Below are positions 1 to 5,244 of a stretch of DNA of 5,335 bases, piece by piece. The DNA is from Desulfobacterales bacterium (GTDB lineage: Bacteria > Desulfobacterota > Desulfobacteria > Desulfobacterales > C00003060): positions 1,390,262 through 1,395,596 of the forward strand of contig CP070769.1 of NCBI GenBank assembly GCA_020347085.1. The letters are read 5' to 3'. Below the pieces are notes generated by a model. It made no database searches, was not told where the DNA came from, and was given only the letters and a program-made list of their open reading frames with translations. Numbering within the stretch: the stretch's first letter is position 1; the number at the start of each line of letters is the position of its first letter. The position numbers and the translations under genes are program-made.

Positions 1-843
1 GAAACCTTGGAGAGCTCCAATCTGGGTGATCACGATCGTGAGCGCAGCGGGGTATTTTTTGAGCATAGGGTTTATCCGGTTGAACGGTTCACTTTGGGGT
101 TTGGGATATCGGCAATGAAATACAGCGATTGGGGCTGGGAATACTGGCCAGGCGCGGAATGTAATGTTGAATTCACGGAGGGGCTTCATTGGTTTGCTTC
201 GGCTGGAAGGTCTTTCCGGATTCCTACGTTCACCGAGTTATATTATGATACTCCGGCAAACCAAGGCAACCCCAACCTTAAACCTGAACAGGCCTGGACC
301 TACGAGACAGGTATTCGCTGGCGTGAGAAGGGCCTTGGCACAAATCTCAGCCTGTTTTACCGTGATGAAGAAGATATTATTGACTGGTCCCGCGCTTCCG
401 ATGAGGAGCCGTGGACAGCCCGCAACATTGCAGAAAACAGAACCCGGGGGATTGAATTAGGCGTTGATTTTTTTCCAGGGGCTTTTTTCAGAACTACGTT
501 TGTCTCAACTGTAAACGTGGCTTACACGTACCTAGACTCGGACTGGGATGCGGGGAATCTGGAGTCGAAATATGCCATAGATACCCTGCGCCACCAAGTC
601 CACGGCTCTGTCATCTTAGATTGGCTCGGTACTTTGACGCAAGTCGTTAAAGTACGGTATGAAGAACGCATGTCGGGAGATTCGCATATGGTTACCGATA
701 CACGTCTTGCTTACAAATCCCGTAAGTACGAGCTCTTTCTTGATGTCACCAACCTGTTTGATGAACAATATGTGGAATCCGGCTTTTCACCTGCCCCGGG
801 CCGTTGGATTGTGGGGGGTGTAAAGCTTCACGTGGACTTATAG
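1..843 (+). CDS. TonB-dependent outer-membrane receptor, C-terminal barrel part (5' end outside window)
   Basis: Open from the first base with no start codon in a credible context, so this is the 3' part (about 280 codons) of a gene that normally runs to 600-700 residues. The signal peptide, TonB box and plug domain lie outside the window. What remains is alternating hydrophobic/polar beta-strand sequence. It has the receptor-family signature SFRIPTFTELYY (nt 211-246) followed by GNPNLKPEQ (nt 265-291), a periodic aromatic pattern, and the typical last-strand motif DVTNLFDEQY (nt 742-771) with a PGRW turn. Receptors of this class import cobalamin, siderophore-bound iron or similar ligands across the outer membrane using TonB-ExbBD energy. 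The barrel most resembles the BtuB/CirA branch, but the substrate cannot be read from this part. The protein ends in HVDL rather than the usual aromatic residue. The next gene starts 7 nt after the stop, so co-transcription is likely. Confidence 0.9.
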   Translation, partial: ETLESSNLGDHDRERSGVFFEHRVYPVERFTLGFGISAMKYSDWGWEYWPGAECNVEFTEGLHWFASAGRSFRIPTFTELYYDTPANQGNPNLKPEQAWTYETGIRWREKGLGTNLSLFYRDEEDIIDWSRASDEEPWTARNIAENRTRGIELGVDFFPGAFFRTTFVSTVNVAYTYLDSDWDAGNLESKYAIDTLRHQVHGSVILDWLGTLTQVVKVRYEERMSGDSHMVTDTRLAYKSRKYELFLDVTNLFDEQYVESGFSPAPGRWIVGGVKLHVDL

Positions 844-850
844 AACTGAT

Positions 851-1519
851 GTGTACAGATTCGTGGAAAGAAAAAGGCTACTGATTACGGGTTGCGGTCG
901 AAGCGGCACGTTCTATGCGGCGGAGGTGTGGCGATCGCTTGGTTTGGATATCCGGCATGAAAGGCCAGTCCCACCGCATGGCACAATGGGCAGGGACGGT
1001 GTTGCGTCATGGTTCATGACAGTCGATGATCCCAATCCCCCATTCGGACCAAGCACTGCTGGGTACAGGTTTGATTTCGTCCTCCATCTCGTCAGGCATC
1101 CCCTGAAGGTGATCGCGAGTGTAGCACAATTCATTTTGCAATGGGGGAATGCGTCACCGAGATATATGCAACATCACGCCCCCGAGACGCAGCTTACCCC
1201 GGAAGAATACGCTTTAGAACCAAAACAACAATTGATTTTGCGGGCTGCTCGATATTGGTATCACTGGAACTTATTGGCACAAGCGAAAGCTGACGAGACG
1301 GTTCAGGTAGAAAAACTCATTCTCAAGCTGCCCTGGCTGTGTGAATCATTGGGGGTTGAATGTGAGCTATCGATAGCCGATAGCGTATCCAAAAGCACGA
1401 ATGCCAGGTGGCAGTATGTTAGAGAAGATCCGTGGTTGGTCGAATGGACAGATATAGAGACCCTCGACCCGGCTCTATGCAAGAAGATTCGCGATCTGGC
1501 AGACTCTTACGGCTATTAG
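851..1519 (+). CDS. small sulfotransferase-family protein (PAPS-binding fold)
   Basis: A protein of 222 residues. Near the N-terminus a beta-strand leads into GCGRSGT (residues 14-20), which matches the 5'-phosphosulfate-binding loop of PAPS-dependent sulfotransferases. LVRHPLKVIAS (residues 80-90) matches the 3'-phosphate-binding segment, with conserved Arg and Ser. Further family-like traits are YWYHWN at 135-140 and the C-terminal ending DLADSYGY. The predicted role is transfer of a sulfuryl group from PAPS to a carbohydrate or small molecule, probably in the cytosol, since no signal peptide or membrane segment is visible. The acceptor is unknown. The start is GTG with no Shine-Dalgarno sequence. 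The frame opens only at nt 824, so the sole other nearby start is GTG at 863, also without a ribosome site. The 7-nt gap from the receptor gene suggests translation by re-initiation. It is short for the family, so loss of acceptor-binding parts or a nucleotide-binding but non-catalytic role is possible. Confidence 0.75.
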   Translation: MYRFVERKRLLITGCGRSGTFYAAEVWRSLGLDIRHERPVPPHGTMGRDGVASWFMTVDDPNPPFGPSTAGYRFDFVLHLVRHPLKVIASVAQFILQWGNASPRYMQHHAPETQLTPEEYALEPKQQLILRAARYWYHWNLLAQAKADETVQVEKLILKLPWLCESLGVECELSIADSVSKSTNARWQYVREDPWLVEWTDIETLDPALCKKIRDLADSYGY

Positions 1520-1560
1520 CGCAACAGACATAACCCTGCAAAAAATCCTCCTTTTCCCAT

Positions 1561-1587
1561 CTCATCTCAACTTTCGTTTGAGATGAG
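1561..1587 (+). terminator. perfect 10-bp hairpin downstream of the sulfotransferase gene
   Basis: CTCATCTCAA pairs perfectly with TTGAGATGAG around a 7-nt loop, 41 nt after the sulfotransferase stop. No T-run follows on the plus strand. On the minus strand six T residues occur, but about 14 nt beyond the stem. It is therefore not a textbook intrinsic terminator. It may be a 3'-end stabilising or transcript-processing structure, or a weak terminator. The stem is symmetric and works equally well on either transcript. Confidence 0.4.
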
Positions 1588-1895
1588 CATCACACGCGGA
1601 TTGGTTACGCGTAATGAAGGCCACTTCAGATTTCAGAATGGAACCTTCAAGAGTTAGTTGTGATAAGGTCAAGGCAACGAGCCCAAAAATCTTGCCACAG
1701 CTCGTAAGAACTGCCACACTTACCACATTATAGCGGTTCTCAGAATAACGTTCCGATAAGAGCAGATGACAATTGAAAATACTATTTGGCTCACTTCTGG
1801 GTGTCCAATTTTGGGATTGTTTGCATCCTCTTGCGCTGTGAAGGCATGTAAACGTAAACTAAGGCGCTTCGTGCTTCTTGTTTTTCAGCTTACAC

Positions 1896-1917
1896 GCTCA
1901 AGAAAGGTGCCTTGAGC
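1896..1917. repeat. 7-bp inverted repeat (hairpin) in intergenic region
   Basis: GCTCAAG and CTTGAGC form a perfect 7-bp inverted repeat around an 8-nt spacer. No T-run follows on either strand. It lies 26 nt from the stronger hairpin at 1943-1972, so the two may be stacked 3'-UTR structures. A protein-binding dyad is an alternative. The repeat is certain as sequence but its role is unknown. Confidence 0.35.
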
Positions 1918-1942
1918 ACAGGAGGGAGGTTATTCAAGCACT

Positions 1943-1972
1943 AACCCCGACCCGAGGAATCGGATCGGGTTT
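1943..1972 (-). terminator. hairpin downstream of the outer-membrane protein gene
   Basis: Read on the minus strand, CCCGATCCGA pairs with TCGGGTCGGG around a UUCC tetraloop, and flanking A-T pairs extend it past one bulged G. The central pair is a G-U wobble on the minus transcript but a C-A mismatch on the plus transcript, so the fold is better on the minus strand. That fits a 3'-end structure for the outer-membrane protein gene, about 100 nt after its stop. No U-tract follows, so it is at best a partial match to an intrinsic terminator. Confidence 0.45.
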
Positions 1973-2072
1973 AATACTCGTTGTTGCAGTTCAAAGGTCT
2001 CATCTTATGTGGCGCTATACCTGCTCACATAGGGCTATGGGTGCATCATGTAGCCGAGCGACGTAATCCCTT

Positions 2073-3008
2073 CTAGAAGTGGTGCACCCAGCGGAGGTTG
2101 AAGCGGTAACCTTCCGGCCGATTTTCAGCTTCTGTTTCGAAATAGGTATTGAAGAAAAGATGGTCGTTTTGAGAAAAATGGTACACGGCTCCCGGGCCTA
2201 TGGCGAAAACTTGCTCTTCGCGATCTGACACATCATTACCATCCACTTCCGTATCGGTAATTTGCTTCAGGTAATACCCGTTTACCCCCAGACGCAGCCT
2301 CTTTGGCAACACCTCGTAAGCCGTGGCAAAGTTCAGGTGGATGGCCTGCCCGGCTTGGACGTCACTTGCTAAAGGATCCGCCGGGTTGGGATCATCATTT
2401 TCATCATTCCACAGATAGTGCAACCGCCAGGTAGCAGTCCATTTTGGGGTCACAAAAAGTGTCGCTGCCCAATACGGGTTAAATGAAAAAACATTGCTGC
2501 CGGGATTGAGGTGTTTGTCGTCGTCATACTTTCCTGTCGGGAAAATTAATTGGAACTCGATGCGGTGCATGAAGACGGGCCCTTTTTTGCCCATGATCGG
2601 GTCCCATTGCAGATAGGGGCCAATGAGAAGATCGCCTAGTCCTGAACTGCTGCCCAGGGGTGACTTGTCAGGATCCAGGTCGATTAGAGCGTAAGGTAAT
2701 ATCACATTAAGACCCCATTTCCCTCCTAAGAGCAATGCTTTGTCTGACTGATAGATGAATTGGGAAAGGCCAATCCAGGCCTCCAGGTCCTGGGAAAGTA
2801 CTGGTATGTCATTCCCGTCAGGGTCTTTCCAGTCGTCAGCGCTAAGGTACTGCACATATTGCTCGAAGTAGAACCCGGGACCGGCAGGTGGTCCGCCGTC
2901 CAGGAAACTTGTGAATCCCAGATTTAAACCCAGAGGCAGATCATACGCCTGGGCACTGGGTGCCCACAGCAACCCCATACATAAAATCACGGTAAGAATA
3001 CGCTTCAT
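2073..3008 (-). CDS. outer-membrane beta-barrel protein, Phenol_MetA_deg/SphA-like family
   Basis: A protein of 311 residues. The Sec signal peptide covers residues 1-21: a basic start, a hydrophobic core, and cleavage after AQA, giving a mature protein that begins YD. The mature part is made of short amphipathic strands rich in Tyr, Trp and Phe, with Asp/Asn-rich turns, and ends in Phe, the usual signal for BAM-dependent insertion into the outer membrane. GLGDLLIGPYLQW (123-135) followed by FPTGKYDDD (156-164) and NPYWAATLFVTPKW (177-190) match the family once named after a meta-pathway phenol degradation protein. Those proteins are barrels thought to pass or bind hydrophobic compounds, and the real substrate here is unknown. 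The ATG start is well supported by GGAGG 7 nt upstream. The gene is monocistronic, with large gaps on both sides. The ECF sigma operon lies upstream on the same strand, and possible ECF -35 motifs precede this gene. Confidence 0.8.
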   Translation of the reverse strand: MKRILTVILCMGLLWAPSAQAYDLPLGLNLGFTSFLDGGPPAGPGFYFEQYVQYLSADDWKDPDGNDIPVLSQDLEAWIGLSQFIYQSDKALLLGGKWGLNVILPYALIDLDPDKSPLGSSSGLGDLLIGPYLQWDPIMGKKGPVFMHRIEFQLIFPTGKYDDDKHLNPGSNVFSFNPYWAATLFVTPKWTATWRLHYLWNDENDDPNPADPLASDVQAGQAIHLNFATAYEVLPKRLRLGVNGYYLKQITDTEVDGNDVSDREEQVFAIGPGAVYHFSQNDHLFFNTYFETEAENRPEGYRFNLRWVHHF

Positions 3009-3015
3009 GGCTGTT

Positions 3016-3020
3016 CCTCC
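3016..3020 (-). promoter_or_regulatory. ribosome binding site of the outer-membrane protein gene
   Basis: GGAGG on the minus strand lies 7 nt before the ATG at 3008. It is a strong, well-spaced Shine-Dalgarno sequence that fixes the start just ahead of the signal peptide. Confidence 0.8.
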
Positions 3021-3165
3021 CTGTTTAGATTTCGCTGTGACTTTTCATTATTTCGTTCCAACGTCTATACCTTTGTAAACTAACGCACTCTCTGCTCTTG
3101 CGGTGTGAAGTCAAGCCGAAACCCTGGCTGGACTCAACTACCGATAGTGAGAAATATCAACGGGC

Positions 3166-3194
3166 CTTTAACACCTTTTGGCGGGTTCTGTCAA
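3166..3194 (-). promoter_or_regulatory. candidate sigma70-type promoter for the outer-membrane protein gene
   Basis: On the minus strand a perfect -35 hexamer TTGACA (3194 down to 3189) is followed after 17 nt by TTAAAG (3171 down to 3166), which matches only three of six positions of the -10 consensus. Transcription from here would give a leader of roughly 150 nt before the ATG at 3008. The perfect -35 and ideal spacing favour it, while the poor -10 is a clear weakness. Confidence 0.3.
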
Positions 3195-3352
3195 GATACT
3201 ACAGAAGATTTGTAAAATTTGGTACTTAGAGGAGGTTCATTGGGGAAGATAACCAGTAGCTCAAGATATCGGTCCCATGCAGCTTTCTGGGGGTCGTGTA
3301 TCATTGTGGGGAGAATCTTACGGAAGATCACAGCGGATGAGAACGGTGTGAC

Positions 3353-3377
3353 GACCGTCCAGGGGCGATTCCGTTCC
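3353..3377 (-). promoter_or_regulatory. candidate ECF sigma-type promoter
   Basis: On the minus strand GGAAC (3377 down to 3373) is followed after 17 nt by GTC (3355 down to 3353). This is the same spacing as in the E. coli RpoE consensus (GGAACTT, 15 nt, GTCTAA). A second GTC follows directly. It points toward the outer-membrane protein gene but would give a leader of more than 300 nt. The promoter recognised by the local ECF factor is unknown, so this rests on analogy and short motifs only. Confidence 0.2.
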
Positions 3378-3602
3378 ACTTATCTTGATGAAACGTTCAG
3401 ATAGGTCGGATTTTCAGCTGTCGCAGAGATTCACTTAACGTGGGGAATTGGCTGTCGATTTTAACCAAAATTTTTCATGGATCTTGGATACGTTCACGCT
3501 CTTGAGCAGGACGGGGAGTGCGGTCGCTGCTGAAGTTAGTCTGAAACCACACCCCCCACTTCCTACTGATTCCCGGGTTTCCGAGCAAGAAAAACATCTC
3601 AG

Positions 3603-4079
3603 TTAAGGCCTGCTTTTGTCCGGGCCTTCCATATTCCGGTGCATCCTGTGCTTTTGTAATTTGCTTCGCTGTTCCTTGATGCGCCGAAAACGTTCGTGGC
3701 CCAAGATTTTTCTGACCTCTACCAGAAAGTTAAAGCGCTCTCTTGAAAGCTCTGTCCGAGCTCCCTCCAACTTTTTGAATTGTTGCATCACGGCAGCTTC
3801 ATCCAACGCCTCACTCTCCAGGAGATTCCCCAACTCAAACCGTTCTCCCTCCACAACGCTTTTTAGTTTAATCAGTTTCCGGCGACTGTTACGGAACGCT
3901 TCATCCAGCCTGGCCTTTTCTGCCTCATTCAAGTTAAGCGCCACAGAGATCTGAGGATCATGCCACCATTTTCCCCGAGGCATACTCCTGCCGGAGTGCA
4001 TGTCCTTGGCTATAGCCATAGTCGGCGAAATCACCAAAATAAACAGCACCATTCCACTCAATATCTTGTTCTTTAACAT
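3603..4079 (-). CDS. Spy/CpxP-like periplasmic protein (metal/envelope-stress sensor of the ECF operon)
   Basis: A protein of 158 residues from the preferred start. A Sec signal peptide covers residues 1-24, ending AIA, and the mature protein begins at Lys25. The rest is Arg/Lys/Glu-rich helix with no membrane segment. GKWWHDPQ (36-43) leads into LNLNEAEKARLDEAF, and VRKILGHERF follows later. This is the layout of the Spy/CpxP/Metal_resist group, whose two LTxxQ motifs are altered here to LNEAE (50-54) and LGHER (126-130). Relatives are periplasmic chaperones (Spy), Cpx feedback regulators (CpxP) or metal sensors (CnrX, ZraP). Given its position after a sigma and anti-sigma pair, it probably senses the inducing signal or limits the response. 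GGAGG at 4089-4093 lies 9 nt from the ATG at 4079 but only 3 nt from an in-frame ATG at 4085, so I prefer 4079; the other start adds two residues. The gene overlaps the anti-sigma gene by 7 nt. The ligand is unknown; exposed His residues make a metal possible. Confidence 0.75.
   Translation of the reverse strand: MLKNKILSGMVLFILVISPTMAIAKDMHSGRSMPRGKWWHDPQISVALNLNEAEKARLDEAFRNSRRKLIKLKSVVEGERFELGNLLESEALDEAAVMQQFKKLEGARTELSRERFNFLVEVRKILGHERFRRIKEQRSKLQKHRMHRNMEGPDKSRP
3605..3628 (-). terminator. weak terminator-like hairpin at the end of the sigma operon
   Basis: AAGGCC and GGCCTT pair around a 12-nt loop overlapping the stop codon of the sensor gene. On the minus strand a run of five T residues follows about 9 nt beyond the stem. 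The short stem, long loop and displaced T-run make this a poor intrinsic terminator, but it is the only candidate at the operon end. Confidence 0.25.
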
Positions 4080-4627
4080 AACCATACACCTCCCTTTTCT
4101 AAATCATAGGATAAGATTTCGTCTTCAATGGACGGAATCACAAACTGCATAAACTCTTCGTCCAAAGTTGCATTCGATTCTGTAGAGATATCAGAATACA
4201 TATAGGGCAGGGCATTCTCCACAAGCCTGCCCACCTCGGTCATGAGCTGCTCCGCTTCCTGCATTTCCAGGGCCAGCATGTTCGCATTATCTCTGTGTGT
4301 GGTTCTAGTCGTGGGAGACCACCACGTAATAATGAGAATTAGTGCTGTAGCTGCTACCGCACCCATACAGGCTCGCCAGCCCCACGACCACTGAATGGAA
4401 CGGTGGGCTTTTTCCACCGGCAATGATACCCGTCTTCTCGGTGAAGGACTAAGACGCTCCGCCATCTGTCCCATCCGCACCAGATCCTGTTCAATCATCT
4501 CCTTATTGGCACTGCACTGGGGGCACGCTGAAAGGTGCTCCCGCAACGGCAGGGGAAGTTCAGCTTCCTCTACCACGGCCCAAAGAAGTTGATTTTCATC
4601 AAGATGATGCTCTCTATCAGTACTCAC
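4073..4627 (-). CDS. zinc-finger anti-sigma factor, single membrane span
   Basis: A protein of 184 residues in three parts. The N-terminal cytoplasmic domain contains REHLSACPQC (29-38), which supplies the HxxxCxxC motif (His31, Cys35, Cys38) of zinc-binding anti-sigma domains; His7 or His8 may be the fourth ligand. A single hydrophobic segment at about 85-103 should cross the inner membrane. The remaining 80 residues are an acidic, helix-prone periplasmic part ending in Cys184. In this family the N-terminal domain holds the sigma factor inactive and an outside signal releases it. The gene starts with GTG, whose last bases form the TGA stop of the sigma gene (4-nt overlap). AGGAGG at 4635-4640 lies 7 nt upstream, so the two genes are translationally coupled, as expected for a sigma/anti-sigma pair kept in stoichiometry. 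The periplasmic part matches nothing I recognise and is the likely contact site for the Spy-like protein. Release by proteolysis or by conformational change cannot be decided. Confidence 0.85.
   Translation of the reverse strand: MSTDREHHLDENQLLWAVVEEAELPLPLREHLSACPQCSANKEMIEQDLVRMGQMAERLSPSPRRRVSLPVEKAHRSIQWSWGWRACMGAVAATALILIITWWSPTTRTTHRDNANMLALEMQEAEQLMTEVGRLVENALPYMYSDISTESNATLDEEFMQFVIPSIEDEILSYDLEKGGVWLC
4089..4093 (-). promoter_or_regulatory. ribosome binding site deciding the sensor start
   Basis: GGAGG on the minus strand lies inside the last codons of the anti-sigma gene. It is 3 nt from the ATG at 4085 and 9 nt from the in-frame ATG at 4079. The second spacing is nearer normal and favours the shorter protein. 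Confidence 0.65.
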
Positions 4628-5244
4628 GCTGTTGCCTCCTGTAGGAATTGACGCATGGAATGCTCCTTTTTAAACTTCTCAATTGACCTATACAGGTGCG
4701 TTTTGACGGTGCTTTCACTCTTTCCCATAGCCTGGGAGATCTCCTTAATACTGAGATGGTCCATGAATCTTAACATGAATACTTCCCTCTCCATACGAGA
4801 CAGCTTGTCCAGAAACATACCGACCTGTTTCCAGAAATCCTGTATCATAAGCTTATCCAATGCTTCGGCACGATCGCTCCTTTCCCCATATGGTTGGGCA
4901 ACCTTATCATTGTCGTCAAGTGCGCCGAATAAGGCCCGAAATTTCTTTTTTCGATTGAAATCGCGGATACGATTTAATGCAATCTTAAAAAGCCAGCCTC
5001 GAAACCGTTCCGCCATCCTGAGTCTATCCAGGTTTTTGAATGCCTGCATGAAAATCTCTTGCGTTAGATCCTCAGCATCCATGGAAGAGCGGGTACGGTA
5101 ATAGGCCATACGGAATATATCTCCCTGAAACAGATCCACGAGTTGTTCAAAGGCGGTCCTGCTCCCTGCCCTGGCTTGCTCTACCACAGGTGCTATCTGA
5201 GACCCGCTGTCTGATACCCGGGCATGGTTTTGTTTTTGATTCAT
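4624..5244 (-). CDS. ECF-family RNA polymerase sigma factor (sigma-70 group 4)
   Basis: A protein of 206 residues, typical for the family, with region 2 and region 4 only. Region 2 spans about residues 30-100: AFEQLVDLFQGDIFRMAYY, then DAEDLTQEIFMQAFKNL (56-72), which contacts core polymerase, then FRGWLFKIALNRIRDFNRKKK (81-101), which melts and reads the -10 element. Region 4 is at about 145-193: LSRMEREVFMLRFMDHLSIKEIS, then a helix-turn-helix with GKSESTVKTHLYRSIEKF for -35 binding. No extra C-terminal domain is present. It should direct polymerase to stress-response genes, probably including its own operon, and be held inactive by the product of the next gene. The ATG at 5244 is the first in frame after two consecutive TAA codons, so the start is well bounded, yet no Shine-Dalgarno sequence precedes it. 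The N-terminal 20 residues are polar and unlike the family core. The exact ECF subgroup cannot be told by eye. Confidence 0.9.
   Translation of the reverse strand: MNQKQNHARVSDSGSQIAPVVEQARAGSRTAFEQLVDLFQGDIFRMAYYRTRSSMDAEDLTQEIFMQAFKNLDRLRMAERFRGWLFKIALNRIRDFNRKKKFRALFGALDDNDKVAQPYGERSDRAEALDKLMIQDFWKQVGMFLDKLSRMEREVFMLRFMDHLSIKEISQAMGKSESTVKTHLYRSIEKFKKEHSMRQFLQEATA
4635..4640 (-). promoter_or_regulatory. ribosome binding site of the anti-sigma gene
   Basis: AGGAGG on the minus strand lies 7 nt before the GTG start at 4627, inside the 3' end of the sigma gene. This ideal site supports the GTG start and efficient anti-sigma translation, in contrast to the sigma gene, which has no visible site. 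Confidence 0.75.

Larger units (their letters stand above)
1520..2072. other. convergent intergenic region, 553 nt, no convincing gene
   Basis: This lies between the 3' ends of the plus-strand sulfotransferase gene and the minus-strand outer-membrane protein gene. All frames are broken by stops. The only notable open stretch (1878-2066, plus) has no ribosome site and an unprotein-like composition rich in Arg, Ser and Cys, so I reject it. The region holds three hairpins: 1561-1587, 1896-1917 and 1943-1972. There is also a perfect 10-bp palindrome TTACGCGTAA at 1605-1614. The hairpins fit transcript ends or 3'-UTR structures for the two converging genes. I found no tRNA, no transposase remnant and no clear promoter. 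Confidence 0.6.
3009..3602. other. non-coding region upstream of the outer-membrane protein gene, 594 nt
   Basis: This lies between the 3' end of the sigma operon and the start of the outer-membrane protein gene, both on the minus strand. It probably holds the promoter and leader of the latter. Visible elements are a sigma70-like site at 3166-3194, an ECF-like GGAAC/GTC pair at 3353-3377, and a second GGAAC at 3055-3059. On the plus strand, GAGGAGG at 3229-3235 precedes a possible TTG start at 3240 for a 54-codon frame ending at 3404. That frame has no recognisable domain, and the opposite strand is open over almost the same stretch, so I do not call either a gene. Nothing clear is seen from 3405 to 3602. 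Confidence 0.55.

Noticed and set aside
164..460. 98-codon open frame on the plus strand
   Set aside because: Lies inside the receptor gene in another frame and has no domain or ribosome site.
913..1134. 73-codon open frame on the minus strand
   Set aside because: Antisense shadow of the sulfotransferase gene, whose PAPS-binding motifs fix the real frame.
1366..1384. 12-bp palindrome GCTATCGATAGC followed by CGATAGC
   Set aside because: Inside the sulfotransferase coding sequence and found only once. It is not the HIP1 motif and shows no sign of being a regulatory site.
1985..2060. possible tRNA because of a GTTCAAA motif
   Set aside because: The flanking bases cannot form a T-stem or an acceptor stem.
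1878..2066. 62-codon open frame on the plus strand
   Set aside because: No ribosome site, odd composition, and it runs through two hairpins in the convergent gap.
3191..3379. 62-codon open frame on the minus strand
   Set aside because: No ribosome site and no recognised family. It lies in the presumed leader of the outer-membrane protein gene, and the product could not be tied to any gene remnant.
3616..3954. 112-codon open frame on the plus strand
   Set aside because: Antisense shadow of the Spy-like gene; Ser/Arg/Leu-rich, as expected for the reverse of helical coding sequence.
4395..4592. 65-codon open frame on the plus strand
   Set aside because: Antisense shadow of the anti-sigma gene, opposite the zinc-binding motif.
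4655..5101. 148-codon open frame on the plus strand
   Set aside because: Antisense to the sigma factor, whose regions 2 and 4 are clear; Ser-rich product with no domain.
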